From positions 92,483 through 134,111 of the forward strand of contig JALHMS010000014.1 of assembly GCA_022843925.1 (NCBI GenBank): 41,629 bases of DNA. The letters are read 5' to 3'. Below are positions 17,901 through 32,900 of this stretch, one piece after another. A model generated the notes under the pieces. That model did not search any database and was not told where the DNA came from. It saw only the letters and a list, made by a program, of their open reading frames with translations. Every line of letters starts with the position of its first letter. The stretch's first letter is position 1. The stretch comes from Burkholderiales bacterium (GTDB taxonomy: Bacteria > Pseudomonadota > Gammaproteobacteria > Burkholderiales > Ga0077523). The position numbers were made by a program, and so were the translations under genes.

Positions 17901-20900
17901 CGGCCTCCGGCGGCGTGCGCTTCGGCTCCATCCAGGAACTCATCGCCAATCTGGCGAACGAGCTGGGGATCGATCCGTCCGCACTCGGTCTCGGGTACAA
18001 CAGCGCGACGAAGGAGCTGACCTGGGACCTGCAGTTCGTCGAGGAGATCTTCTCCGCCGAGGCGATGGATCTCGGTCTCGACGCGCAGACCGGCATCGCC
18101 GGGTTCGAGGTGTCGACCGACGCGGCGGTGTCCGGGCAGTTCGCGTTCTCGGTGCAACTCGGCATCGACTTCGACGACCTGCTGGCGACCCCGGCCGACC
18201 CGACGAGGTGGATCTTCGTCCGTGATCCCTCGGCCTCGGCCACGCTGAACCTGTCGGCCACGGACCTCGACGCCAACGCGCGCTTCGGCTTCCTGTCCAT
18301 CGGCATCGTCGACGGCACGCTCACCGCCGATCCGACGTTCACGCTGAGCCTCTCCGAGCCCGGCTCGGGCAACGCCAACGGCCGCATCGAGATCGGCGAA
18401 CTGCTCGATGCCCTCGGCACCACCACACTGCAGTTCTCCGGTTCTGCCGACATCAGTCTGCCCGTGAGCGCGCCCTTCATCGGCCTCGCGCCCGGGCCGG
18501 ACACCGCCATCGCGCTCGACTGGTCGGACCTGTCCGACCCCGACACGATCAGCGTCACCATCCCGCCCGCCCTGACCGATCTGTCGCGCTTCACCAACAT
18601 GGACGCGGGCACGCTGGTCAGCCTTCTGGCCAGCATCACCGGCTGGCTGTCCGATCTGAAGAACACCGACGCCTTCAGCGTCGACATCCCCTTCATCGGC
18701 GACGTCCTGCGCGGTGTCATCGAGCTGGGCGATCTCGTGCAGGACAACCTGCTCTACGACGACAACGACACCGAGGACATCACCACCGACGACGTCGCGA
18801 AGCTCGTCGATGCGAGCGGGGTGGCGCGCTTCGAAACCGCGCAGCAGCTGGCCGAACTGCTGGTGGAGGTGCTGGGGCCGGGAAGCCCGGTCACCTGGGA
18901 TGCCGCACGCGAGTCGCTGCTCATCGACTTCACGCTCGACGAGACCTTCGGCGAGGTCGATGTGCCGCTGGATCTCGACCTCACGCTCGGACCCCTCGGC
19001 GGGCTCACGAGCGACGGCGCCCTGCATCTCTCCGCCGACGGACGTCTCAGCCTCCGGCTCGGGATCTACCTGGGCAACGAGGGCTTCGTCGAACTGGACG
19101 AGAGCACGACCCTCTCGTCGCTGAAGGACGGCGCGATCGTCTTCAACAAGGACATCGTCGTCGCAGCGCCCGCGGACGTCGCGACGCTCTACGGCCAGCT
19201 GGCCGCCGACGCGAAGTTCACGCTGAAGGTGAACGGCGGCGCAGCGACGGAAGTCATCGTGCTCGCGGCGAACACCACGACCAACGCGACCGTCGACGAC
19301 ATCGTCGCGGACGTCAACACGGCGCTCGGTGTGGCGGGCCTCGCGGCCCAGGTGCAGGCTGCGCGCGACGGCAACCGGATCGTGCTGAACCCGCTCGGGG
19401 GCGTGACCGCGCTCGTGCTCAACGCGACCACCGGCACGCCGGCCATCACCCGGCTGGGCTTCCGCGACGGCCAGGGGCTCGCCGACGTCGGCGGCCAGCA
19501 GAAGCTGCGCGCGGTGGCCGAGGTGTCGGGTGCCGTGGGTCGGCTCTCGTCCGACGCCATCTTCGACGTGGTGCTGGACGGCGGGGCGCCCGTGACGGTG
19601 ACCGTGCGGTCGGCCGACACCACGCAGAACAGCAACATCCTCGACATCGTCTACGACGTCCAGAAGGCCATCGACGACACGCAGGTCGGTGGCGTCAACG
19701 TGCTGCGCGACAAGCTCGTGGTGACGTCGCAGGGACGCCGGCTGCTCATCACCGCGAAGGACGCCGCGGCGGACAGCTTCTCGATCACGGCCGCCGCCGG
19801 GAATCCGGCCGTGACGCAGCTCGGGCTCGCTGCGGCCAACACCGGCAGCACGGCGGACATCTTCATCACGACGCGCGACGGCGTGCGCCGGGCGGTCTCG
19901 TTCGACGCGCTCTCGGCATCCGCGACGCTCGGCGATGTGGTCTCGGCCATCGAGACGCAGACGGCCAATCGCGTGCAGGTGGAGTTCTCCGACGACAACA
20001 CGCGGCTCGTGCTGCGCGACACGTCGCCCTCCGGCACGGCGCTCTTCCAGGTCGAGAACGCCATCGGTTCCTTCGCGGCGAACCTGCTCGGCATCCTGGG
20101 CGCGGACGTGGCCGACCCGGACGATCCCGATCTCGTGCGCGACTTCCGCATCGAGGGCGGTGCGCTCGGCGGGGTCGACGTCCTCGACCGGCTCTTCATC
20201 GAGGATGCGAGTGCCAGCGTCGGGTTCGAGATCGACACCCCGGGGACAGGCGTTTCGCTCGGCGCGACGTTCGGTTTCGTGGGCGTCACGCTGAACGGCG
20301 ACGGGCATCTGGAGGGCGAGGTCTCGATCGGACTGAAGGATCCCGGCACGAGTGCGGCCGACGGCCGCATCACGCTGAAGGAACTGCTGAACGGCATCGG
20401 CGACATCGCGACCCTCATCGACCTGCCATCCATCGAGGGCGGCGGCGATCTCACCTTCGACGTCAACCTGTCGCCGTCCTTCGGACTCATCCAGACCGGG
20501 TCCGAGCCGCGCGTGCAGGTGCAGGTGCTGAACCTCGGCGACCTCTTCGACGAGCTGCCGGATACGTTGAACCTGACGGCCGACGGCGCGAATCCGACGC
20601 GCACGGGTGCGAAGACCTTCACCCTGGCGGGCAACTTCCTCGACCGCATCGCGCGCGGCACCGACATCGTCTTCACGACCGGCAGCGGCACCGCGACGAC
20701 CAAGGTGGACGCGATCGCGTTCGCGGTTGGCACCACCACGGTGACGGTGTTCGACGATCTCCCCACCGGCGCCGTCACCGCGGCCACGGCCAGCACCACG
20801 GCGGCGCCGTCGGTGCGTGTCACCACCGAGAACTTCGAGGATCTCGGCAACTTCGAGAGCATCGGTTTCGCGGACATCCTGGAGGCCCTGCGCGGGCTGG

Positions 20901-23900
20901 TGACGTTCCTGCAGCAGTTCGAGGAATTCGGCTTCCTGAACGAGAAGATCCCGGTCATCGACGTCAGCGTGAACGACATGCTGGCCTACGCCGACCAGTT
21001 CGCCGCCGCCCTCGACGAGGTGCAGGCGAACCCGGCGGCGACCGTGCAGTTCCTCGAACAGAAGCTGAAGGAGGCCTTCGGCATTCCGCAGTCGTCCGAC
21101 CTCCTCGACCTGCAGCTGATCCGCGACGCCAGCACGCGCATCCTGCGGTTCGACCTCACGTTCAAGCCGGGCTTCTCGGACTCCCTGCCCATCGGCTTCG
21201 AACTGCCCACCGAGGGCTTCGCGCTGTCCGGCAACGCCGATCTGCGCACCCAGGGCAATCTCGACCTCAAGCTCTCGTTCGGCATCGACCTCGGCGATCC
21301 GACACAGCTCTGGATCTTCCGGGACACCGGCATCACCGGGCAGCTCGAGGCGGCGGCCGAGGACATCGCCTTCACCATCGGCCTGGGCGACCCCGACAGC
21401 GGCACGTTCGTGGGTGGCCGGATCATCGATGGCGACCTTTCCCTGGAAGGCAACTTCGGCCTGACGCTGAAGGATTCCGCGATGATCGGCGGCGCGCCCG
21501 AGGCGCGGCGGATCCTCCTCGTCGACCTCCTGGGCGACCTGGGCGAGGCGGTCGACGTGGCCCTCGACATCGACGTCGACGGCACGCTCCCCGTCTACTT
21601 CCCGACCGAGTCCCTGTTCCGCGGCAACGTGCTGATCGGCGGCACGCTGTCCGCATCGCTCGACGAGGGCATCGAGGTGGCCGGCACCGCCGGTCCCACG
21701 GGCGACCAGTTCCTGTACGTGCCGCCCGAGATCCTGTCGTTCGACTTCAGCCAGTTCAGCGCGCTCGACAACCTGCTGCTCATCATCGACGGTGTCGACG
21801 GCTTCCTCGGCTTCCTGCAGGACCTCCTGGACGGCGAGGTCGGCGGTATCAGCCTGCCGCTCATCGGTGACGAGCTGTCGTCGGCCACCGACTTCATCGC
21901 GGACTTCCGCGAGGACATCGTCGACGGCCTGCGCGAGATCGTCGAGACGTCCAACGACCCGACGGCGAATTTCCTCTCGCTGAAGCTCTACGACCTGCTG
22001 CACACGCAGCTCCAGATCCTCGAGGACGTCAACAGCGACGGGTCGGTCACGGTGGAGGACATCCAGCTCGACACCAACGTGGATGATCCGGGTGTCTCGC
22101 CCGCCAACCTCTACATGCAGTGGAACCTGAAGCTGGGCGGCACGCTGCTCGACGTGGGCACGGGCATCGACTTCGATCTCGGCATCCCCGGCCTCGGCCT
22201 CGAGACCCGCGGCGGCGTGAAGGTCGACATCGGCTGGGATCTGGATCTCGGTTTCGGCATCGGCGGCGGCAAGGGCTTCTACCTCGACCTCTCGGACGAG
22301 GACGAACTCCGCCTCGACGTGGACGTGACCCTCCCCGGCGCCGGCCTCACGGGCCGGCTCGCGTTCCTGCAGTTGGATGCGGACGACAACGGCGGCACCG
22401 GCCTCGGCGCCACCATCGCGGTGAACCTGCGTGAACGCAACGGCGAGGACGAGCGCGTCGGCCTCGCGGACTTCGGCAACATCCGCTTCGAAGCCGGCAT
22501 CGCCGCCGAGGCGAACGTGGACCTCGGTCTCGAGCTGCAGCTGAACAGCGATCTCGTTCCCGGTGCCGACTCGGTGTTCCCGAAGGTCGCCGCCGACTTC
22601 GTGCTCGAGTGGGCGATCGGCGATCGGTCGGCCGGCGAGTACGTGTCGTTCTCCGACATCGGCGATTCCATCCAGGACGGCCTGAAGCGCGTCGCGTTCG
22701 AGAACGTCGGCCTCGACATGGGCAGCTTCATCTCGCAATACGTGAAGCCCATCGTCGAGCAGGTGCAGAAGATCACCGAGCCCATCCAGCCGCTCATCGA
22801 CGTGGTGACCACGCCGATCCCGGTGATCTCCGATCTGGCCGGGTCGCCCATCACGCTGCTCGACATCGCCCAGGCGATCACCCCGCCTGAGAAGTTCGAC
22901 GTGGGGCTGATCCGCGACATCGCCGGCTTCATCACGCTCATCAACAGCATCCCGACCGACGTCGCGACGCTGTTCATCCCCTTCGGCGGCTTCACGATCT
23001 TCGACCATTCGTCGACCGATCCGAACCTGCGCCGCAGCCTCACCACGGGCAGCCTGTCGAGCAGCTTCACGATCCCCGACACGTCCGACTTCGACCTCGA
23101 AGGCGCCATCGATGCCATCGGATCGAGCGCGCCGGGTGCCAGCTCCACCTCGTCGTTCACGAAGGATCTCGGCAACCAGAGCTTCGGGGACATGATCTCG
23201 TTCCCGCTGCTGAACGACCCCGGCCAGATCTTCGGCCTGCTCATGGGCAAGACCGACATCGACCTCGTGGTGATCGATCCGGCGCCGCTCAAGTTCGAGT
23301 TCCAGTATTCCCAGTTCTTCCCCATCTGGGGGCCGCTCGGTGCGGCGATCGGCGGCCGCCTCGGCGCGATCATCGACTTCTCGTTCGGATACGACACGCA
23401 GGGCCTGGTGGAATTCTTCGACTCCGGGTTCCGCAATCCCGAGCTGCTCTTCAACGGCTTCTACATCGGCGACAACGATGCGAGCGGCGTCGACATTCCC
23501 GAGGTGAAGCTCTACGGCGGCATCACCGCGGCGGCGGAGCTGAACCTCGGCATCGCCAAGGGCGGCGTCGGTGGCGGCATCTTCGCGGAGATCGACTTCA
23601 ACCTCCACGATCCGAACGAGGACGGCAAGCTGCGGCTGCACGAGCTGGCCACGAACTTCCTGAACGAGCTGCTGTACGGCGAACCGGTGCTGGCGCCGCT
23701 CGCGGTGTTCGACGTGACCGGCCGGCTGTACGCGAAGCTGTTCGCGTACATCGAGTTCCTGTTCGTCAGCAAGGAATTCGACATCACGCCCGAGATCACG
23801 CTGGTCGACTTCGACATCCCGTTCACGCGGAAGCCCACGCTGGCCGCGGAACTGTCGAACGACAGCGTGTTGCAGATCAACATCGGCAAGTTCGCCGACA

Positions 23901-26900
23901 AGCGGCTCGAAGGCAACGACCAGGACATCTCCGAGCACATCGTCGTGGTGCAGGACGGTGCCGGCCGCGTGAAGGTCTACGCGCCGAACCTCGATGTCGC
24001 CGAGAGCGAGGCCCAGCGCTACGATCTCCGCGCCGACGGCGCCAATCCGCCGCGCATCATCGTGCTGGGCGGCGACGGCGACGACATCATCGACCTCTCG
24101 GGGATCACCGACGCCAGCGTGATCTACGAGATCGACGGCGGCGGCGGGAACGACACGATCATCCTCGGTGCCGGGCGCGGCATCGTGCGCGGCGGCGAGG
24201 GCGACGACACCATCACCGGTTCCGAGGGCGACGACATCATCTACGGCGATGGTGGTGCCGACCGCATCCTCGGCCTGGGTGGCAACGATGTGATCTTCGG
24301 CGACAAGGCCCGGCTGTCGGAAGACGGCCTGGTGCTGACCGCGAGCACCGGGCTCACCGACGGGGGCGACCACATCGAGGGCGGAGACGGCAACGATCTC
24401 ATCGTCGGGGGCGGTGGCAGCGACCGCATCGGCGGCGATCTCGATCCCGACGATCCCGACACCGACACGGGTTTCGTCGGCAACGACGTGATCTTCGGCG
24501 ACGGCGTCACGCTGACGCTGGGCACCGCGGGCGTGTTCACCTCGTTCACCCGCGTCGAGGACACCAACAAGGGGACCGGCAGCGGCCACGACGTCATCTT
24601 CGGCCATCGCGGCAACGACCGGATCTGGGCCGGCAAGGGCGACGACCAGGTATCGGGCAGCACGGGCAACGACACGATCTTCGGCGAGGACGGCTTCGAC
24701 GTCATCACGGCCGGCGACGGCGACGATACCGTCGACGGCGGCGCGAACGACGACATCATCACCGGCGGGCTCGGCAACGACAATCTGAGCGGCGGCACCG
24801 GCAAGGACAGCATCCGCGGCAACGAGGGCAACGACATCATCGCCGGCGGTGCCGGTGTCGACGAACTGTGGGGCGACCAGGGCGACGACACCATCGACGG
24901 TGGCAGCGACCCCGACAAGATCTACGGCGGGGGCGGGGCGGACATCCTCTCCGGCGGCGCCGGCAACAACACGATCTACGGCGACGACAAGCCCGGCGAC
25001 AGCACCGGGCCCGAGGGCGCGGACATCATCACCGCGCTGAACGACAGCGACACCATCCACGGCCAGGGCGGCGCTGACATCATCTCCGCGGGCGACGGCA
25101 ACAACATCATCCACGGCAACGACGGCGACGACATCATCACCGCGGGCGACGGCAACAGCATCGTCCTCGGCAACGACGGCGACGACATCATCACCGTGGG
25201 CGACGGCAACAGCCGGCTCTTCGGACACGCCGGCCTCGACACGATCACGGCCGGCGACGGCAACCACTTCATCCTTGGTGCCGCAGGCGACGACGTCATC
25301 GTCGCGGGCATCGGCAACAGCGTGATCCGCGGCAACGCGGGCGCCGACCGGATCACGGTGGGAGGCGGCAACAACGTCGTGATCGGCGACGGCGACGAGA
25401 GCGACGGCACGCTCGTGGCCGAGCGTCTTGCCCTCGGCGACAGCAACGCCGCCGACGACGGTGCCGACATCATCATCATCGGCAATGGGAACAACACGGT
25501 CCACGGCTTCGGCGGCAACGACGCCATCACCGTGGGCAACGGCAACAACACGGTCCGCGGTCACGACGGCGACGACACGATCACCGTCGGCACGGGCACG
25601 AACTTCATCTACGCCGCAGCGGGCGACGACACCATCGTCTCCGGCGACGGCAACGACACCATCGAGGGCGGGGCGGGCGACGACCACATCACGTCCGGTG
25701 GCGGCAACGACTTCATCCAGGGCGAGGCCGGGCAGGACATCATCTTCGCGGGGGCGGGCAACGACCGCGTGATCGGCGGCCTCGGCAACGACGAGATCCA
25801 CGGCGGCGGCGGATCCGACATCCTCTGGGGGGACGGCGAGGTCTTCGCACCGCAGTTCTTCGATCTCGCGAACCCCGACAACTTCGAACTCCCCGACGGA
25901 TTCGAACTGAACGAGGCCCTGTACCCAACCGGCTTCGTGGCGCCCCGCATCGCGCCAAAGGTGGTGCTCGGGCAGAGCATCGGCGAGACGCTCTTCGGGG
26001 TCGACGGACTGGCCCTGCCCGGGACTGCGCCCACGGCCGATGGTCGCGACACCATCTTCGGGGGCGACGGTGTCGACTTCCTGTTCGGCGGCAGCAACCC
26101 GAACACGCTCGGCGCCGAACTGCTCGACGGGGGCGGCGACGCCGACTACGTGGACGGCGGTGGCGGGCTCGACGTCGTCCTGGGCGGTGCCGGCGACGAC
26201 GTCGTCCGGGGCGGTGCCGGCGAGGACTCCGTGTCCGGCAACGATGGCATCGACCAGGTCTACGGCGACGACGGCGACGACGTGCTCTACGGCGACGCCG
26301 GACGCAAGGGCGCCGCTGGCGAGATGGGCGATGCGAGCGCGCCCGAAGGCAGCCAGGCCGGCCAGCGGCTGTACGGTGGTGGCGGCAGCGACCAGCTCTA
26401 CGCCTACGCCGACATCACGGGCGTCGATTCCCCGAACTACGCAGCCGAGATCGTGAAGATCGGCGACGAGATGCACGGCGGTGCCGGCAACGACTACCTC
26501 TTCGGCAACCTGCGTCGCGACACGCTGCTGGGCGACAGCGGCAACGACTATCTGCATGGCGAAGCCATCGCCGGCAACAGCTACGCGACCAACTTCCTCG
26601 CGGACGTGACGGGCGGCTCCGCGTTCGACGCCGGACTCGGCTACGTCGTGGGTGACCGACTCTTCGGCGGTTCCGGCCAGGACGATCTCTACGGCGGCGG
26701 TGGCGACGACGAGCTCTGGGGCGGCGCGGACGGCGACCGGCTCGAAGGTCAGCAAGGCAACGACCGCCTGTACGGCGGCGGGTGGATCGACTTCCTGATC
26801 CTCGACGTGGACGCCATCTACTTCGGCCCCGGCGAGACGCCCGTGGACATCATCGACGGGCACTTCGGCGACGCGTCCTTCGACGACGTGGAGGACGACA

Positions 26901-29900
26901 ACGCCACGGACATCCTGCTGGTGAAGGGCATCGATCTCAACGACGACACCATCGTCGTGGGCGAGGTCGACGCGGCCGGCGGGCCGCGGCAGCTGCACTT
27001 CGACTACAACGGCCGCGAGATCCTCGCGCCTTGGCGCAACGCCGCGGGCATCCCGCTCGTGGAGCAGATCCGCATCACGGGTCTGGGCGGGAACGATCAC
27101 ATCGAGTTCCTGCGCCGCGACGACACCGCCCGCAACATTTACACGGTCGACACGTCGTACCTCACCGCGCGCGGCAACGACTTCGTCGGACATATCGAGG
27201 GCGGTGCGGGCGACGACACGCTGATCGGCGGCAACGCGCGCGACCGCATCGACGGCGGCCGCGGCAGCGACACGATCTTCGGCTACGGCGGGAACGACCG
27301 CCTCTACGGCGAGAAGCCCACCGACAGCCCGGTCCCGATCGACACCACGACCGTCGACACGATCTTCGGCGGCCAGGGCAACGACGACCTCATCGGCGGT
27401 GCCGGCCGAAACTTCCTGTACGCGTGGTCGCAGGATCCCAAGCTGGGTGGCCAGTTCGGCATCTTCACCGACGCGTCCGGTCTGCTGTACGACAACGACG
27501 GCGACACCGACGACGACGGCGTCCTCGACGCGGGCGTGACGGCGGTGCGCGCCCTGGAGGACACCGGGATCGATCGCATGTTGGGCTCCGCGCAGGACGA
27601 CGAGCTCTACGGCGGCACCGGCCCCGGCTTCCTGTTCGGCAACGGGGGCGACGACAAGCTGTTCCGCGCCGACGGCTCCCTGTTCGAATCCCTCGATGGC
27701 GGCCTCGGCGGGGACGAGTGGAAGGAGTATGCGAAGGAGTACTCGAGCGTCTGGTACGTGGCCGGTTCCGGTGCGGACGACCGCATCACCGTCGACTACG
27801 TGACCGAGCCCGGCCTCCTGCGCGACTACCACCTCGTCACGCGCCTCACGAAGAACGGCGACGTCTACAGCTTCGCGGCCCAGGTGCGCCTGGACCCCAC
27901 CGGTCTCGCGGCCGGCGGCGCCTTCGAAGCGGTCGACTCCGACATCGAGACCGACGACGTGGAAGGCCGCAGCAGCGGCGTGGTGGCCGACGGTGCGAAC
28001 CCAGATGCTGCCCTGCCGACCCTCGAGGACATTGCAGCGACCGATCTCGCCATCGCCGAGGGCATCCTGCCCGGCGAGGGGGCCTTCGACGTCATCCTGA
28101 TCGACGCGCTGGGCGGCAACGACATCATCGAGGTCGGCCCCACGGTGCAGAAGACCGTGTGGATCGACGGCGGCGACGGCGACGACGTCATCACGATCGC
28201 CTCCGGCAACGCCATCCTGGTGGATGGCGCGGAGGAAGGTTCCCGCAACGACACCGTGACCCTCGCCAAGCGCCTGGCCTCACCGGGCAGCGACGACACC
28301 ATCACGGGTTCGACGAGATTCAGCAAGCTCACCATCGACAGCCCGGACGACGTCGACTGGTTCACGTTCAAGCTCTCGGAGGCCGCCCCGAGCGGGTTCC
28401 TCGAACTCTCCGGCACGACGGAGCTGGACCGCCTCGGCCTCGCGATCTTCGCGGATCCCGCCGGCGCGCCGGTGGTCAGCGCACCGCTCGCCTTCGCGCC
28501 CGATGCCGCGGAAGGCACCACAGGCAACGGCAGCCTGGCGAGCGCGCACCGCCTGCCCGATCCCACCACCTTCGCCCGCATCCGCGGCCTCACGATCGAC
28601 AGCGCGCTCGATGTGGACCACTACGCGATCACGCTGGCCGCCGGTGGCATCGACGGCGACTACTTCGGGCTCATCAAGGAACTGGCCGAGGCCAGCCTGA
28701 CGCTCGCACTCCTGCGCACGACGGGCGAGGTGCTGCGGACGGCCGAGTCGAACTCGGTTCTGGGCCAGGTGCTCGACCTCGCGGGCATCGAGGCGGGTGA
28801 GTACGTGCTGCGCGTCGTCTCGGCGGGCGGCGCGGCGCGCTACGACCTGGTTGCGAACGTCGGCGTGCCGAACCTCGCCACCGACGAGGACGACCGCAAC
28901 TACATCGGCAACACCGTCCTCGATCTCGGCGGTGCGCGCACGACGGGTCTGTCCCTCGCCGGTCTCCTGGCCGACACCGTCTACTACGTGCGCGTCGACA
29001 CGCCGAACCGCATTCCGACCGTCTACGACCTCACGTTCCAGGTGGGCGACCCGACCGACCCGATGGCGGTGGTCGTGATGACGCCGCAGACCGTGCTCGA
29101 GCGGCAGGATGTCCTGAAGGGCGGCAACGGCAACGACGTGCTGCAAGGCGGTGCGGGCGAGGACTGGCTGTTCGGCGACGATGGCAACGACGTGCTCTCC
29201 GGCGGCTACGACCGCTCGGCGGAGGACCTCATGTTCGGCGGTGCCGGCGACGACACCTTCCAGATCCTGCCCGACCGCCTCCCGTCCTTCGCGGGTTCCG
29301 ACGATGCCACCATCGTTCCGGAACTCACCGACGAGATGTTCGGCGGCGACGGCAACGACCGCGTGCTGTTCCTCGGTGGCGATTTCGACGGCCTGTCCCG
29401 TCCGGTGAACGACCACGTGTCGATCCGCTGGGACCGCAACCTGCAGCGCTACGAGTTCACCGCGCTCCAGTGGGACACCGCCAACCAGGAGTTCATGGTG
29501 GGCGAGTCCGTGGTGTCGTCGAACCTCACGCTGCCCACGAGCGTCGACACCGCGTGGCAGGCGATCGACTTCCAGCTCCGCGTGCCCGGCACCGACGGGA
29601 CGTTCCAGGACATCCACGTCGACGCCTTCTTCGGGAAGATGCCGGCGTGGCGCGCGCTGATCCAGGCCGCGCTGGACGCGCGCTTCGGCGCCGGCACGGT
29701 CGAGGTCGAGGACATCGAGGGCGTGCTGCGGCTTCGCGCGAACGGTGACGGCCTCGAACTCCGGGCGGACCCCGCGAACGCCGTGGTGACCCAGCTCGGC
29801 TTCACTCCGCTGTCCGCGGCCCGCCCGCTGTTCGCGCAGGACTACGCGTTCTTCCGTACGCAGGGTGTCGAGAGCATCGTCCTCGACCTGCGGGCCGGCG

Positions 29901-32900
29901 ACGACACCGTCCACGCCAATCCGGAATACAAGTTCCCGAACACCAATTCCGAATGGGGCATCAAGCGCGGCAACCTGCAGGAGGGCGCGCGCCTGGGTGG
30001 CCTCACGATCCTCGGTGGTGCCGGCGACGACCGCCTGTTCGGCGGCGAGCAGGACGACATGATCGACGGCGGTGAGGGTGACGACATCCTCTTCGGCTAC
30101 GGTGGCAACGATTCCCTGAACGGTGGCGGCGGCAACGATCTCATCTCCGGCTTCGCTGCGCTGGAACCCGACCTGTACGAGTTCGGCACGAGCCAGGGCG
30201 TGCGCGGGCGCAACGACATCTCGACCTACGCGTCGGTCCTGCCGGCCATCCGCGCCGGTTCGGTGATCGACGGCCTCAATTTCCATCTGGGCGACACCGG
30301 CGACTGGTACGCGATCCGCACGCCGGAATCCCTGAATGCGCTCGGCGAGAGTGCGAAGGCGCTGCTCACGAAGGACATGTTCGAGGTGGTGAAGACGCGC
30401 CGCGACGTGAACGGCGTGTGGCAGGAGGAGCCCTTCCAGGCGAAGTTCTTCCTCTTCGCCGCGGAGAACACGGGAACGGTCGACGCGCCGAAACTCCAGC
30501 CGCGCGGCAGCTTCTCGGGTGTGCCCGACCACTATCTGCTGCACGTGGTGAACGAGTTCACGCCGGCGGTCACCACGGACGAGGTGGAGTACCGCATCCG
30601 CGTGAAGGCGCCCCTCGGTGCCACCACGGCCGTGGACGCCTCGCTCGCCGATGTCACGCTGTCGGCGACCGCGCTCGGCGGTCAGCCCGTGTACATCCCG
30701 CTGGGCGACATCGACGGCGACCGCTTCGAGGATGCCGTCGTCTCCATCCTGGACAACGTCTTCGACAGCACCACCGGCAGAACGCGGTCGTACGCGACGA
30801 TCGCATTCGGTCGGGCGGGCGGCATCGACGCCGCGAGCCGCACCGTGACGGTGGCGGCACCCACGCAGTTCCTCGGCGCGAACCCCGCCAACCGCACACA
30901 GGTCGAGAAGGTCGGCGACCTCGACGGCGACGGCATCGCCGACATCGCGTTCGCCGTGTCCGCCGTCGGCGCGACCAATGCACCGCTGCAGGGGGCGTAC
31001 GTCCTGTTCGGACGCAGCGACTGGGAGCCCGTGGTCGATCTCACGAGCGCGACCTTCGCCGACTCGCGCAACGTCTTCATCCGCGTCGCGGCCGGCCCGG
31101 TGTCGGTGAGCGGCATCGGCAACATGGCCGACTTCTACGGCCTCGGCATGCGCTCGGAGTTCTTCGACCTGTCCGAGACCGCCAACACCGTCGCGATCCC
31201 CGAGGTGGCGGACGGCAAGTTCCTGCGCAACGATTCCGACAGCGGGCGCACCGTGCTCACGCTGACCGATCTCCCGGCGCACGATCTCCTCGATCTCGAA
31301 TTCCTGCTGGCTGCCATCGGCGCCTGGGGCGCGAACGGCCCCGACCTGTTCAACGTGACGGTCGACGGCGTTTCGGTGTTCTCGCGGCGTCTCGACAACA
31401 GCGTCACGGGCGACCCGCTCGCGTACGTCGCGCCGGCCGGCGGGCTGCTCGTCGATCGCGAGGATCGCGGTTTCGGTCTCGCCGTCGACTCGCTCTTCGA
31501 CATGGGTGCCGAGAGTGCGCTGAAGTCCATCGCGCACACCGGGTCCACGGTCACCATCGAGTTCTTCGCCGACGGCGACGGCTGGACGGGCGGCAGCGTC
31601 GAGTCGTTCGCGCTCGACCACGTTCGCGTGGCGGTGGGCACCAGCGGGTCGGACGCGCGGGCGGTGGTCTTCTCCAGCGATCTCGACGGTGGCCGGCCGG
31701 TGCAGTTCACCGGGGCAGGCACGGTGCAGGACGTCGGCGGCTTCGGGCCGACGGCGGTCCGCACGGAACCCGATGCGGTCGCCATCGGCGATCTCACGAA
31801 CGTCGACGGGGTCACCGGCCTCGGCGCCCAGTACCTGCTCCGCTGGAGCGGGCAGATCCTGTCGCCGGCCGCGACGTCCCTCGACCTGTACATCGCCGGG
31901 GACGAGCGCGTGCGCTTCGTGCTGAACGGCGTCGAGGTGGTGGGCGATACCGCGGATCGGGCAGGCGTGGAGTTGCTGGGTCTCGACGCCCTCACGCGGG
32001 TCACGGTCGATCTGGTGGCGGGATTCAACGATTTCCGGTTCGAGATGCTGAACCGCACGGGCAACAGCGTCGCGTTGCTCGCCTACGATGCCGATCCCGG
32101 TGCCGCGCTCGACCTGCGCCTGCTGTCCGACATCAACGGCGACGGCGACGCCACGACCGCCGACACGCTGCTCTGGCGCACCTCCGCCGGTCTCTCGGAT
32201 CTCATGATCTCGTCCGGCGAGAAGCTGCGCTACTGGGGTGGCCGCGACCGCGCCGAGTGGATCGCCGATGCGCGCACCAACAACACCGGCGGTGCCGACG
32301 ATCCGGATCTCGTGCCCGTGGCGACGCTTCCGTATTTCGCGCTCGACGGCAGTGGGGCGGTGGGTATCGGCGACATCACCGGCGACGGGCGGCCCGACGT
32401 TGCAGCCCTTATCGACGCCGACAACAACGGCGTCGCCGAGAAGGTCCGCATCCTTCGCGGCGGCGCGCTCTTCTTCGATTCCAGCATCGACATCGATCTG
32501 GGTGCCCTCGCGGCAGGCGGCATGCGACTCGATGCCGCGGGCGACGTCGATGGCGACGGCGCGCCGGATCTGCTCCTGCTCGGGTCGCTGAACAACAACA
32601 CGCAGAACTATCTGCTCCACGGTGGCAGCCTCGGCACCGGCACGACGCTCTCCGCGATGCTGGCCTCCGGCAACGCGATGCGGCTCCCGCGCCTCGACTT
32701 CGTCGCAGTCGGCGATGTGAACGGCGATGGGCGTGGTGATCTGGCCGCGGCCGCAAAGGTGGCGAGCCAGAACATCGACGAGTCGATCGCGGTGCTCCAG
32801 CAGCGCGAGGTCACGATGCTGTGGCTGGGCGACAACCGCCCGGCCCTCGCGGCGAAGCTGGCACAGACGACGCCCGGGACGCTCATCGCGCCGCCGCCCG

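Noticed and set aside
25078-25370. 54-bp DNA repeats considered as CRISPR or a minisatellite outside genes
   Set aside because: They are in frame within the RTX protein block and encode calcium-binding nonapeptides.
15272-27832. A 4,186-codon open frame on the minus strand, and similar ones at 28280-36862 and 37598-41494
   Set aside because: They share codon boundaries with the giant forward gene. Their openness follows from the lack of TTA, CTA and TCA codons there, and their valine-, alanine- and aspartate-rich text is the mirror of Gly/Asp/Ala repeats.
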